A stretch of 64,000 bases of DNA, taken from the NCBI RefSeq assembly GCF_001975665.1, contig NZ_CP019419.1:1984001-2048000 (forward strand), read 5' to 3'. Origin of the DNA: Polaribacter reichenbachii (lineage in GTDB: Bacteria > Bacteroidota > Bacteroidia > Flavobacteriales > Flavobacteriaceae). Positions 44,351-53,347 of the stretch are shown here, one piece after another (within the stretch, counting starts at the first letter, position 1; the number at the start of each line of letters is the position of its first letter). The notes under the pieces are model-generated. The model was not told where the DNA came from, did not search any database, and worked only from the letters and a program-made list of their open reading frames with translations. A program made the translations under genes and the position numbers.

Positions 44351-44388
44351 ATAACCCTCATGATTTATAGATTATGAGGGTTATTTTT
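44350..44388 (+). terminator. Terminator at the left end of element 2
   Basis: The stem ATAACCCTCAT (44351-44361) with ATGAGGGTTAT (44374-44384) is followed by seven Ts. It abuts the attachment copy, so it would terminate the tRNA transcript if element 2 alone were integrated. Confidence 0.85.
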
Positions 44389-44442
44389 TTATAGAGTACG
44401 AACAGGGGATTGTATTTTATAAAAAAAAGTTTTAGTAATTAT

Positions 44443-45828
44443 TTACTTTTTAGAAGTACCAATCTTTGTACAATAAGCAAATTTCTTTTTATTTCCAGTT
44501 ATTATTTTATAATTATAATTTAATTTGTTACAAAAAGACTCCATAGTCTCTTTGTCAATTTCCCTATCAATGTCATCAAAAATAATAGGTGTTTTAATTG
44601 ATTTAAATAAATCTATATTTTGCAATATACCAGCGCGTAAATTTCCAGGAGGACCGTCAACAATAATAAGATCATAATCTATATTTAGTGCTTTTTTAAC
44701 ACTATGTTTTGTATACCAGTTTTTTTCAATGGGAGCCAATATAATATCATGATTCTCTCCTCTATTAATATTGAAATTCTCATCATGTTCTATACTTGTT
44801 ACTTTATATTTTTCTAATAAAGCCTCAGTTCCTAAACCAGAACCAAACTCAAGAATTGATTCACCTTTCGATATAGTTTTATCAATAAAACTCAACATGT
44901 CTTTTTCAATAGACCAAGTTCCTAAAGAATTATTTCTTATAGCCATTTGTAAAGAGTATTTTAATAAATTATATAGTGATTTATTATTAAATAATTTTAG
45001 CTTCTTATTAGTTTCAAGTAGTTTATTACACCAATCTTCACATAAATCTAAATCATTATCATTTAGATACTTTTCTTTTATTAACCTTAAATGTAGATCA
45101 ATTTCCTTTGTTGTTGGATTTAACTTAAATTGAGTTAATTGGTCCTTTCGGAAAATATCAGCAATTTTAACTTGTTCAACGGATTTATCAGTAGATATTT
45201 GGTTTGAATGTGATCTGTATTTTAATATTACCTCTTCTAAATTCCTAACAGGAAATAATTGGGCAGCTTTTACAAAAAAACCATAATCACTCGCATATCT
45301 ATAATTTTCATTATAATAAAGATTATGTTTTTTTAATAAGTGAGTTCTAAACATGGCAGTTGGATGGCGTATAAAACAACTTTTTAAAAGCCAAGATTTT
45401 ATATCTTTATAAGTTAATGGGTATTTAATTATTTTCTTTTCTTTATTCTTTTGAACCATAATCTCAAAAGCCCCTCCTAAACATCCAACATTTAAATGAG
45501 TCTCTAAAAAATTATATTGCAACTCCAAACGATTAGGTAGAGAAATATCATCAGAGTCCATAACGCAAATGTATTTTCCTTCAGCCGCTTTCATGCCAAT
45601 ATTTCTAGCTACATAATTCCCTTTGTTTATTGAACATTTAATATATTTAATTCTAGGGTCTTTGTATTTTTTTATTTCAAGTTCTGTATTATCTGTTGAA
45701 CCATCATTAACAATTATAAATTCAAAAAAATTATAGGTTTGTGCAAGAATACTTTCTATAGCCTCGGCAACATAAGCTTCTCTGTTATAACAAGGCATAA
45801 CTACTGAAATTGGTATTTTGTATTTCAT
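44443..45828 (-). CDS. Family 2 glycosyltransferase fused to a SAM-methyltransferase-like domain
   Basis: A 461-residue two-domain enzyme. Residues 1 to about 230 are GT-A fold family 2: VVMPCYNREAYVAEAIESIL, FIIVNDGSTDNT, NYVARNIGMKAAEGKY and the metal/sugar-nucleotide motif VMDSDDISLPNR. From about 305 a Rossmann-type domain begins, ILEFGSGLGTEALLEKYKVTSIEHDE, and continues with DYDLIIVDGPPGNLRAGI, as in sugar or small-molecule O-methyltransferases. It is the last gene of the peptide cluster, 29 bases after the HlyD-type gene. Glycocin pathways use a family 2 glycosyltransferase; modification of the peptides is inferred, and surface polysaccharide is the alternative. Confidence 0.78.
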   Translation of the reverse strand: MKYKIPISVVMPCYNREAYVAEAIESILAQTYNFFEFIIVNDGSTDNTELEIKKYKDPRIKYIKCSINKGNYVARNIGMKAAEGKYICVMDSDDISLPNRLELQYNFLETHLNVGCLGGAFEIMVQKNKEKKIIKYPLTYKDIKSWLLKSCFIRHPTAMFRTHLLKKHNLYYNENYRYASDYGFFVKAAQLFPVRNLEEVILKYRSHSNQISTDKSVEQVKIADIFRKDQLTQFKLNPTTKEIDLHLRLIKEKYLNDNDLDLCEDWCNKLLETNKKLKLFNNKSLYNLLKYSLQMAIRNNSLGTWSIEKDMLSFIDKTISKGESILEFGSGLGTEALLEKYKVTSIEHDENFNINRGENHDIILAPIEKNWYTKHSVKKALNIDYDLIIVDGPPGNLRAGILQNIDLFKSIKTPIIFDDIDREIDKETMESFCNKLNYNYKIITGNKKKFAYCTKIGTSKK

Positions 45829-45857
45829 TTTTTTTATATTTTAAATTTTCATAACAA

Positions 45858-47156
45858 TTAATATTTAAAAATATCTTTAAACTTATAAAACATGCGTTCG
45901 GCAACACTAAGGTTTTCGGTAATAATTTCTGCATTTCCTAAAAGCTCTTGAGTAAATTTAAAATTTTTATTATAAGAGGTTTCAGTTCCGTTGGGTAAAG
46001 AAATAAAAACAGTATAATTATCTTCAGAATTTGGTGAAATAGAAAAATTAGTAACCTTGCCAATTAACATACCATATTGTTGATAAGGAAAATTATCTAG
46101 TTTTATAAAAACTTTTTGGCCTACAATTACTTTTCCAGCATTTTGAGCAGGTATAAGAAGTTTGCCAACCAATTTAGAAGTATCTGAAGGTAAGATTGAA
46201 AAAACAATATTTCCTGAGTTTACAAATTGGTTTTCCCCCCAATAATCTTGAAAACTAACGACTCCATTGATTGATGAAGTTAACACGTAATTATATTCCC
46301 AATTCCGTATAGCTTCTTTAAGTAGGTCATAAGATTGTATTAAGTTTTTTAAGAATTTACTATTGTCTTCTTGTTCATTAATACGTGTATTTTTTAATGT
46401 TTGATTAGCAGAAGAAATAGCTTCAGTCATTTGAGAAATAGAGATTGCCATGGCACTTATGTTCTTTTGCATTTGTATAAAACTCAACTGCTTTAATTCA
46501 TATTCTCTTTGAGAAATAACTCCTTTTTTAAATAAGTTTTCATCTCGTTCAAAATCTGTTTGTTTTAGCTTGTATTCTTGTTCTAGTAATTTTTTTTGAT
46601 TTACTTGGCTTTTTAGCCTGTTCCTCAATTCTTTAAGTGAAACTTTATTCCCATTTAGTTGATTTTTATAAGGATCTAAATCTTTTAATAAGTAGTAATC
46701 TATATAACTTTTTTCAAAACTAAAATAAGCTGTACTAATATCACCTAATATTAAGTAAGCAGTTTTGTCAAAAGGAAACTTAAATGTTTTAATATTAAAA
46801 GGAAGTGAATCAAGAATACTTTTTAATAAGTATACATCATTAAAGTTAGCCGTGTTTTTTATAACTGCCAATTTTTGATTTATAGTTACAGTATCTCGAT
46901 TTTTAATAAAAATTTTCTCGAGCTGTCCAGAATATCTAGAAATTATTTTTTCTGTAGGTTGTTTTGTTGTTACCAATACTTTTGCAGTAACAAAGTCTGG
47001 ATATTTAATCATGAAAGAAAGAGAAATAATGATACAAACAAACATGAAAATAAGTGTAATACCCCAACGAACAATCCATACAGGCGGATTTGATAAAATT
47101 TCTTGTACTTCTTCAGATCTTAAATCTAAATTATCTTTTTTCTCTTTTTTAGGCAT
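45858..47156 (-). CDS. HlyD-type membrane fusion protein
   Basis: A 432-residue periplasmic adaptor that links an inner-membrane exporter to an outer-membrane channel. A single N-terminal transmembrane helix (WGITLIFMFVCIIISLSFMI, about 31-50) is followed by a split biotinyl-lipoyl domain, a coiled-coil hairpin (about 150-270, with KKLLEQEYKLKQTDFERDENLFKKGVISQREYELKQLSF) and a beta-barrel domain with GKVIVGQKVFIKLDNFPYQQYGMLIGKV. Its ATG overlaps the ABC exporter stop by 8 bases, so both are made together. Confidence 0.88.
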   Translation of the reverse strand: MPKKEKKDNLDLRSEEVQEILSNPPVWIVRWGITLIFMFVCIIISLSFMIKYPDFVTAKVLVTTKQPTEKIISRYSGQLEKIFIKNRDTVTINQKLAVIKNTANFNDVYLLKSILDSLPFNIKTFKFPFDKTAYLILGDISTAYFSFEKSYIDYYLLKDLDPYKNQLNGNKVSLKELRNRLKSQVNQKKLLEQEYKLKQTDFERDENLFKKGVISQREYELKQLSFIQMQKNISAMAISISQMTEAISSANQTLKNTRINEQEDNSKFLKNLIQSYDLLKEAIRNWEYNYVLTSSINGVVSFQDYWGENQFVNSGNIVFSILPSDTSKLVGKLLIPAQNAGKVIVGQKVFIKLDNFPYQQYGMLIGKVTNFSISPNSEDNYTVFISLPNGTETSYNKNFKFTQELLGNAEIITENLSVAERMFYKFKDIFKY

Positions 47157-49359
47157 CGTTATCTGTACTTAATTTTTCTAATTCTAATTGATTTTTAACT
47201 AAACTGTAATATGTGCCTTGTTGTTCTATCAACTCACGATGTTTTCCTGATTCTTTCACTTTTCCATCGTCAATTACAATTATCTGATCTGCATTTTTTA
47301 CAGTACTTAATCGATGAGCAATAATAATAACGGTCTTGTTTTTGAAAAAATTATTTAAATTTTCCATAATAATTCTTTCGTTCTTTGCATCTAAAGCAGA
47401 AGTAGCCTCATCAAAAAAGAGCAATTCAGGGCTTTTATACACAGCTCTAGCAATAAATAAACGTTGTTTTTGGCCTGTACTTACACCAACACCTTCATTT
47501 CCTATTTTAGTATTAAACCCTAGAGGTAAAGATTGTATAAAGTCATAAATGTTAGCTACTTTTACTGCCTCTATTAAGCGTTCTTGGTCTATACTGTCCT
47601 CTCCAATAGCAATATTGTATGCAATAGTGTCATTAAAGATATAGCCCTCTTGCATTACTACCCCACAATTGGCACGCCACGATTTATGAGAAATAGCATT
47701 TAGATAATGCTCACCGTACATGATAGATCCTTTATCAATATCGTAAAATTTTAAAAGAATTTTCATTAAAGTTGTTTTACCACTTCCACTAGCCCCTACA
47801 ATAGCTGTAATTTTATTTGCAGGAATTTGCATATTGATACCTTTTATAACATTCTCATCACTTCCTAAATATCTATATGTAATATTATTAATATTTAGAG
47901 ACTGATTTGGTTTTATAGTTGAAACTAAGTGTTTGTCCTTACTTTCTTCATCTTCTTTGTCATGAATTTCCCCTAAACGTTCTAAACTTATTTTAGCATC
48001 TTGAGTAGATTGAATAAAGCCTACTAATTGACTAATTGGAGCATTTAATTGTCCAATAATATATTGAATGGACAACATCATTCCTAAAGTAATATTTCCT
48101 TCAATAACTAGGAGTGCTGAGGTAAAAGTTATTAAAATGTTTTTAGATTGATTTATAAAAGATGAACCTACACCTTGTGTTTGTTCCAAAGCCAAACTTT
48201 GCATAGAAATTTTAAATAATCTTGCCTGTACATATTCCCATTTCCAACGTTTTTGTTTTTCGGCATTGTTCATTTTTATTTCCTGCATACCATTAATAAG
48301 TTCCATAACGGTACTTTGTTCTTGGCTCATTTGAGAAAAACGCTTGTAGTCTAATTCTTTTCTACGTTTTAAGAAAAATAAAATCCAGAGTATATAAATA
48401 ATGCTACCAACTGCAAAAATGAAAAAGATTGAAGTACTATAATAAATTAATACGGCACCAAATACAAATAGGTTTACCATAGAAAATAACGTATTTAAAG
48501 TAGAACCCGTTAGCAATCTTTCTATACGGCTATGGTCATTAATTCGTTGCATAATGTCACCTGTCATTCGAGTATCGAAATAAGCGATTGGTAGATTCAT
48601 TAATTTTATAAAAAAATCTGAAACTAAAGAAATATTAATTCGGGTGCTTAAATGTAATAAGATCCAACTCCTAAAAACATCTACACTAGTTTGTCCAATA
48701 AAAAGCATAACTTGTGCTATTAATACCATATAGATAAAGCTAATATCTTGGTTTTGGATCCCTACATCTACAATACTTTGTGTTAAAAAAGGAAAGATAA
48801 GTTGCAGCATACTTCCAACAATTAAACCAATAATAAGCTGTAGAAGTAATTTTTTATATTTAAACAAATACTGAAACAAAAAGCGAAAAGATTTCTTATC
48901 TGCTTCCTCCCAATTAAGTTGTTTAAATTTAGGTGTAATTTCTAATAATAAGGCTATACCTTGCTTTGTTTCTGTGTTAGCGTTATGTCCTATCCAACGA
49001 GAGATAAATTCTTTTTTTGTGTAAGTAATAAGACCATAAGAAGGATCTGAAATGTAAACTACATCTTTTTTTATCTTATAAACTACTACAAAATGGTTTT
49101 TATTCCAATGTACAATTAATGGTAAAGGAGCCTCTTTTAATTTTTTAAAATCAATTTTTACGCCAAGAGATTTAAAACCGATTGTTTCAGCAGCGTCACT
49201 TAGTTTTAATAAATTACTTCCTATTCTTGTGGTTTCAGAAAGGTCTCTAATATCTTGTAAAGAAACTAGTTTGCCGTAGTGTTTTGCTATAATACGTAAA
49301 CAAGTAGGACCACAATCTTTACTATCAGGTTGTTTGTAAAAAGGGAAGTTTTTTTTCAA
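47149..49359 (-). CDS. C39-peptidase ABC transporter for double-glycine leader peptides
   Basis: A 736-residue exporter that cuts the leader after GG while exporting the core. The C39 cysteine peptidase has Cys16 (DSKDCGPTCLR), His89 (WNKNHFVVVY) and Asp105 (YISDP), a complete catalytic set. The membrane domain spans about 165-450. The ATPase has Walker A GASGSGKTT (522-530), a slightly unusual signature VSTGQ (626-630), Walker B LLFFDE (646-651) and H-loop AHR with His682. The start is TTG at 49359. The presence of two GG-leader peptides in the same cluster identifies the cargo. Confidence 0.92.
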   Translation of the reverse strand: MKKNFPFYKQPDSKDCGPTCLRIIAKHYGKLVSLQDIRDLSETTRIGSNLLKLSDAAETIGFKSLGVKIDFKKLKEAPLPLIVHWNKNHFVVVYKIKKDVVYISDPSYGLITYTKKEFISRWIGHNANTETKQGIALLLEITPKFKQLNWEEADKKSFRFLFQYLFKYKKLLLQLIIGLIVGSMLQLIFPFLTQSIVDVGIQNQDISFIYMVLIAQVMLFIGQTSVDVFRSWILLHLSTRINISLVSDFFIKLMNLPIAYFDTRMTGDIMQRINDHSRIERLLTGSTLNTLFSMVNLFVFGAVLIYYSTSIFFIFAVGSIIYILWILFFLKRRKELDYKRFSQMSQEQSTVMELINGMQEIKMNNAEKQKRWKWEYVQARLFKISMQSLALEQTQGVGSSFINQSKNILITFTSALLVIEGNITLGMMLSIQYIIGQLNAPISQLVGFIQSTQDAKISLERLGEIHDKEDEESKDKHLVSTIKPNQSLNINNITYRYLGSDENVIKGINMQIPANKITAIVGASGSGKTTLMKILLKFYDIDKGSIMYGEHYLNAISHKSWRANCGVVMQEGYIFNDTIAYNIAIGEDSIDQERLIEAVKVANIYDFIQSLPLGFNTKIGNEGVGVSTGQKQRLFIARAVYKSPELLFFDEATSALDAKNERIIMENLNNFFKNKTVIIIAHRLSTVKNADQIIVIDDGKVKESGKHRELIEQQGTYYSLVKNQLELEKLSTDNDA

Positions 49360-49366
49360 TATTTTA

Positions 49367-50854
49367 TTATTTTAAATATTTGTCTATTAAGTTTCTTAAA
49401 TCTTTGCTCTTTGGTTTTGGTGCGTAAGGAGCAACTATTTCTCCATTCTTATTAATTAAGATATATCTAGGTATGTATTTTAAGTTTATTTGTTTCATAA
49501 AATCTTTATTTTTCCCAGAAACAACATAACTATTTTTATAGTTGGTTAGTTTTTCTTTTTTAACTGCTTTTTTCCATTTATCTTTTTTTACATCTATAGA
49601 TAAAAAGATGCATGTAAAATCTTTGTTAGAATATTCTTTAATTAGTTTATTTACGCTAGGAAAAGATATTCTACAAGGCTTACACCAACTAGCCCAAAAA
49701 TCTATTAAAATGACCTTGCCTTTATTCTCTTTAATTATTTTATTTAACGAAACCCCTTTTTCATTATCTAATGAAGTTATATTTAAATTAAAGTTAGTTT
49801 TAATTTCTACAGGCTTGTCTCTAGATTCTGATAAATTTTTTAATAGGTAGTTGTAATAAGATTTAAAATCTAAATCGTCATATTCTTCCATATACCTGTT
49901 GTAATAGATTCTACCTGTGTCAATATTTTTAAAAGTAATATTTATAACAGAAAATTTTCTTGCAATTTTTAAATCTTCATTATTAAAATAAGTATCTAGT
50001 TTGTTATTTACTTCTATCGGATTATAACTAATTTTTTTATCGTTAATATGTATTGATAAGGATGTTACAAAATTTTTTATATATTCAATTTTAAAATTAC
50101 TGTTGAGAAGAATTTTTTTATTTACATATTTGTCATCATATAAAGAATCTAATATAGAATGCGATTTAGTAGCCTGTAAGTCTCTGAAAAAGGCTAAATA
50201 ATAACGATAGTTAATTTCATCTCTTATAGAATTTATTTTAATGGATTTATCATTATTTTTTATTAGGCTATCTATTAATTTTAGTTGAGAAACGTAAATA
50301 GCGTATTTTTTTTGGAGTATATCTGTATAAGTTTTATTAAATAATTGGGGGTTGTTTCTGTATTTATATAAGCTTTTTTTTATAGAATCTAATTCTCTAT
50401 TTTCTTTAACTAAACTTATTTCTTTCAAGGTATTTGAATATTCTGTTCTTGACGAATTTGTGAAAAAGACAGAGTCTTTTTTTATTGTTGTGTTTATTTT
50501 AAGAGTATCATTAGAGAAAATATTAAGATTATATGCTAAATATGGACTGCTTCTACGCCTAATACTTGTTAAATTTCTTTTAGTTCTAATGCTTAAATAA
50601 GTTCTTTTATTTAATTTAATTTCAAAGGTATCATTTTTTACTTTTGAAATATTATAACTGGAGCCTTTGCTATTCGTGTATTCTAATTCCAACTTCTTTT
50701 CTAAAGGATTATTTATAATTATTATAGCCGAATTACTTTCAATTGGTTTTATATTTTCTTTCTTTTTAGAATTACAGGCTAGTAAAAACAAACTACTTAG
50801 TAATAAGTTAAAAAGAGATTTAATAAACACGTTTTTTGTTTTAATATATTCCAT
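49367..50854 (-). CDS. TlpA-like thioredoxin lipoprotein, partner of precursor A
   Basis: A 495-residue periplasmic lipoprotein; start at ATG 50854 (a GTG lies two codons upstream). The signal sequence with lipobox LLLACNSKKKE is followed by ~340 residues of Lys/Asn-rich, mostly helical domain of unknown function. A C-terminal thioredoxin fold of the TlpA/ResA type follows: VILIDFWASWCKPCRISFPSVNKL (CKPC at 391-394) and cis-Pro YIPRYILINKNGEIV. It lies 136 bases after precursor A, past a terminator-like hairpin, and 8 bases before the exporter. It may reduce or shuffle peptide disulfides; that is inference. Confidence 0.78.
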   Translation of the reverse strand: MEYIKTKNVFIKSLFNLLLSSLFLLACNSKKKENIKPIESNSAIIIINNPLEKKLELEYTNSKGSSYNISKVKNDTFEIKLNKRTYLSIRTKRNLTSIRRRSSPYLAYNLNIFSNDTLKINTTIKKDSVFFTNSSRTEYSNTLKEISLVKENRELDSIKKSLYKYRNNPQLFNKTYTDILQKKYAIYVSQLKLIDSLIKNNDKSIKINSIRDEINYRYYLAFFRDLQATKSHSILDSLYDDKYVNKKILLNSNFKIEYIKNFVTSLSIHINDKKISYNPIEVNNKLDTYFNNEDLKIARKFSVINITFKNIDTGRIYYNRYMEEYDDLDFKSYYNYLLKNLSESRDKPVEIKTNFNLNITSLDNEKGVSLNKIIKENKGKVILIDFWASWCKPCRISFPSVNKLIKEYSNKDFTCIFLSIDVKKDKWKKAVKKEKLTNYKNSYVVSGKNKDFMKQINLKYIPRYILINKNGEIVAPYAPKPKSKDLRNLIDKYLK

Positions 50855-50942
50855 AAGCACAAGCAGAGGTTTAATATTTGATTAAAGTAAAATTATAAGA
50901 ATAACTATATTAAATTATTAAAATAAAAAATAATTCTTATTT

Positions 50943-50978
50943 AAGAAGGAGGCTAAATAAATACTTAACCCCCTTCTT
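50943..50978 (-). terminator. Terminator after precursor A
   Basis: The stem AAGAAGGAGG (50943-50952) with CCCCCTTCTT (50969-50978) has one wobble and a 16-nt loop. It is followed on the minus strand by an AT-rich tract. Confidence 0.65.
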
Positions 50979-50990
50979 TTAAATGTTTAA

Positions 50991-51281
50991 TTAGTTGCAG
51001 GACTGACATCTGTAGCCGGTAACAAGCCAATCTCCATTAAAACCTCCGCCACCATAACCACCAAAAAAGCCAGCATTGTACATACTTTGAGCCTCATCAA
51101 CTGAATAGAGACAATCAGTCCAATACCCACTAGGATCTCCAGGTGAAGTATCAGCTGGTCTAACGTACACTTTACATGTTCCACCTGAGCCATAATCACC
51201 ACCAAATACTGTCTTTAGTTGGTTTCGTTCAAGCATTTCACTTGCGTCTAATTTCAACTGTTTTAAACTTAATTTTTTCAT
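50991..51281 (-). CDS. Double-glycine leader peptide A (96 residues, 4-Cys core)
   Basis: Start at ATG 51281, chosen because the Lys-rich leader then begins MKKLSLKQLKLDASEML, as in precursor B; longer starts are not shared. The leader is 28 residues, ending KTVFGG. The predicted core of 68 residues begins DYGSGGTCKVYV, has Cys at core positions 8, 29, 64 and 67, a Gly-rich stretch (GGYGGGGFNG) and ends RCQSCN. Bacteroidota GG-leader natural-product precursors share this leader style. Product class (bacteriocin, signalling or other) is not determinable from sequence. Confidence 0.82.
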   Translation of the reverse strand: MKKLSLKQLKLDASEMLERNQLKTVFGGDYGSGGTCKVYVRPADTSPGDPSGYWTDCLYSVDEAQSMYNAGFFGGYGGGGFNGDWLVTGYRCQSCN

Positions 51282-51358
51282 AATAAAAAATTTAATAATA
51301 TTATATTTGCCCTGAACATTTAAAGACACTCAAGGTTTGTGTCTGCCTTTTGCGCAAA
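51282..51358 (-). promoter_or_regulatory. Duplicated upstream region of precursor A
   Basis: These 76 bases are the same as 53270-53347 upstream of precursor B apart from a one-base indel in the AT-rich part. Both hold an inverted repeat GACAC-n9-GTGTC and, at the distal end, CCTTTTGCGCAAAGG. The conservation of non-coding DNA points to a shared promoter or operator. Confidence 0.6.
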
Positions 51359-51376
51359 GGGATATAATTTTGTAGA

Positions 51377-52951
51377 TTATTCCTTATTTTCTATACCGTC
51401 GATAATTCTTTCAAAATTTTTTTGGTCTGAAGGCGATGGTGCACTATTCAATACTATTTTATTGTTTTTATCAAAAATAACATATCGTGGAATCTCTTTA
51501 ACTTTAAAAGAACTTGCCAATGAAGACTTAAGTCCTTTTAAAAGAAAAAAGGAGTTATTAAAATTTAAAACATGTTCAAATTCTTTATTCTTTTTTAACC
51601 ATTTTTGATAGTCCTTTTCAGGCGATATATAGATCCATTCAACATTATTTTCAACCTGAAGACGATCTTTAAAAGGTTTGCCTTCTTTAATTTGTTTTAT
51701 ACAAGGAGGACACCAAGTTGCCCAAAAGTCAATAACCTTTATTCTATTTTTTGAACGGGCAAAAATTTTATTTAAAGTCAAGGTATCTCCATTAATGTTG
51801 ATAAACTTACTATTTAAAGCTGTTTCTGATAACTCGAAATCATATGATTTTAAATCTTCTTTTATATCATTCATATACTCAATATATGAGGGCTTTGTAA
51901 ATTTATCCTCATATTCATTAATTGATTTTTCTAAAATTTCTATAGTGTTTATACTTTTACCAAATCCTTTTAAATGATAATTTCGTATCATTCTAGCAAT
52001 GGCATAATTTTCTATTTCACCTTCAAAGTTTTTCTGAATAAATTCTTTTTCTGCTAAAAATTTTTCTTTTGAATATGCTAAAAATTTTGAGTTGAGGAAA
52101 TAATTACTTATGTAGGTGTTAATATTATCTTTAAAGAAAACGCTATTATTAAGAGCATTTATATCTTTGAACTCTTCAACGAAAATATTCTCAAAATAGT
52201 TAGATAAATCAATAATAACTTCCGATTTTTTATCCGCCTCTTTTTGAGCTATTAGTATTACTCCATCACTGTCACTTAAGTAGTAACCCTCTGTCCTTGC
52301 TTTTATATTTTTTGGGTTGATAAGTGTAGATAAATATTCGTGTTTAAGATCAGTATTTATAGTATAAATAAATAATTCAGATTGTATATGATGTTTTTTA
52401 ATATATTGATTTAAAAAAAAAACTTTTTTCTCATAAATAGATTTTACATTTTTTTTGTAAAGCTTTAAGTCTCCTCGATAAGGGGTTTTAGCATATTCAG
52501 GGGTTGCAATATTCATTTCTGACCAATAATTATTTAGAATAGCATTTTTACCAAAAAACTTCATTACTCCGTTTTTTATTTTTATATTGATTGTATCACC
52601 TGGAATTAGAAAAACCCAACCACGATATAAGATCTTATCTGAAAAAGCAACTATCTCTGAAAATAATGGTTTCTCAATTGAATTCAAAACCATATGTAAT
52701 GAATCAGAAAAAATTTCTTTTTTTACATCTAGATGACTTCTACCAAATAAATAAGTATTATTCATAATATTTAAATACTTAAATGCGGTTATATCATCAG
52801 TTGTACCCGTTATAAGAACTTTATTTAATTTAGAGTCACTCTTTTCAATAAAGTTATTTGATGTTAAAGATTCTTTTTGGGGCAAAGTATTTTTCTTACA
52901 ATTAAGTAATAGTGAAAAAACTATTAAATAAATAACATCTTTTAATTTCAT
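51377..52951 (-). CDS. TlpA-like thioredoxin lipoprotein, partner of precursor B
   Basis: A 524-residue periplasmic lipoprotein with signal MKLKDVIYLIVFSLLLNCKK (lipobox LLNC). A long N-terminal domain of ~370 residues (unknown, helical, with GLPKS-free Lys/Asn-rich content) precedes a thioredoxin fold: IKVIDFWATWCPPCIKQI (CPPC at 414-417) and IPRYVIFDKNNKIV with the cis-Pro loop. It has the same layout as the 495-residue protein and little obvious identity outside the thioredoxin fold. It lies between precursor B and precursor A, so each peptide gene is followed by its own thioredoxin-like partner. Confidence 0.78.
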   Translation of the reverse strand: MKLKDVIYLIVFSLLLNCKKNTLPQKESLTSNNFIEKSDSKLNKVLITGTTDDITAFKYLNIMNNTYLFGRSHLDVKKEIFSDSLHMVLNSIEKPLFSEIVAFSDKILYRGWVFLIPGDTINIKIKNGVMKFFGKNAILNNYWSEMNIATPEYAKTPYRGDLKLYKKNVKSIYEKKVFFLNQYIKKHHIQSELFIYTINTDLKHEYLSTLINPKNIKARTEGYYLSDSDGVILIAQKEADKKSEVIIDLSNYFENIFVEEFKDINALNNSVFFKDNINTYISNYFLNSKFLAYSKEKFLAEKEFIQKNFEGEIENYAIARMIRNYHLKGFGKSINTIEILEKSINEYEDKFTKPSYIEYMNDIKEDLKSYDFELSETALNSKFININGDTLTLNKIFARSKNRIKVIDFWATWCPPCIKQIKEGKPFKDRLQVENNVEWIYISPEKDYQKWLKKNKEFEHVLNFNNSFFLLKGLKSSLASSFKVKEIPRYVIFDKNNKIVLNSAPSPSDQKNFERIIDGIENKE

Positions 52952-52990
52952 AGTGCTAATTTAAATTTGAGTCAATAAAATACCTTGCAA

Positions 52991-53011
52991 AACTGGGGTA
53001 AAACCCCAGTT
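52991..53011 (-). terminator. Terminator after precursor B
   Basis: A perfect 9-bp stem, AACTGGGGT (52991-52999) with ACCCCAGTT (53003-53011), closes a 3-nt loop. On the minus strand it is followed by TTTTGCAAGG. It lies 15 bases past the stop of precursor B. Confidence 0.75.
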
Positions 53012-53026
53012 ATTTTATACCGATTA

Positions 53027-53269
53027 CTACCAACATGAACACCATGTCCAGCCAGTAGAATGACAAGCACCATCAGGAGCTCCATCACAATTTGGGATAT
53101 TATAAGTGCTACCTTCTTCACCGGGATTTGAACTATTACATGTTACCCAACATGAATTAGAACCATAACTACCATCACCACCATAGCCACCAAGAATTGT
53201 TTTTAATTGGTTGCGTTCTAGCATTTCAGTAGCGTCTAATTTCAACTGTTTTAAACTTAATTTTTTCAT
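53027..53269 (-). CDS. Double-glycine leader peptide B (80 residues, 6-Cys core)
   Basis: Start at ATG 53269, matching precursor A. The 28-residue leader ends KTILGG and differs from that of A in only three positions (S/T, V/I and F/L). The core of 52 residues begins YGGDGSYGSNSCWVTC and has Cys at core positions 12, 16, 33, 41, 49 and 51, with an aromatic end WTWCSCW. The six Cys and the adjacent oxidoreductase genes imply disulfides, up to three. It shares its 5' region with A. No known bacteriocin family is recognised in the core. Confidence 0.83.
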   Translation of the reverse strand: MKKLSLKQLKLDATEMLERNQLKTILGGYGGDGSYGSNSCWVTCNSSNPGEEGSTYNIPNCDGAPDGACHSTGWTWCSCW

Positions 53270-53347
53270 AATAAAAAATTTAATAATAATTATATTTGCC
53301 CTGAACATTTAAAGACACTCAAGGTTTGTGTCTGCCTTTTGCGCAAA
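53270..53347 (-). promoter_or_regulatory. Duplicated upstream region of precursor B
   Basis: Nearly identical to the region upstream of precursor A. It carries the inverted repeat GACAC-n9-GTGTC and, at the distal end, the perfect palindrome CCTTTTGCGCAAAAGG (53335-53350). Confidence 0.6.

Noticed and set aside
53280..53310. Antisense promoter from the TATATTTG seen on the plus strand before both precursors
   Set aside because: It matches the -7 consensus but has no TTG at proper spacing, and the match in both copies follows from their duplication.
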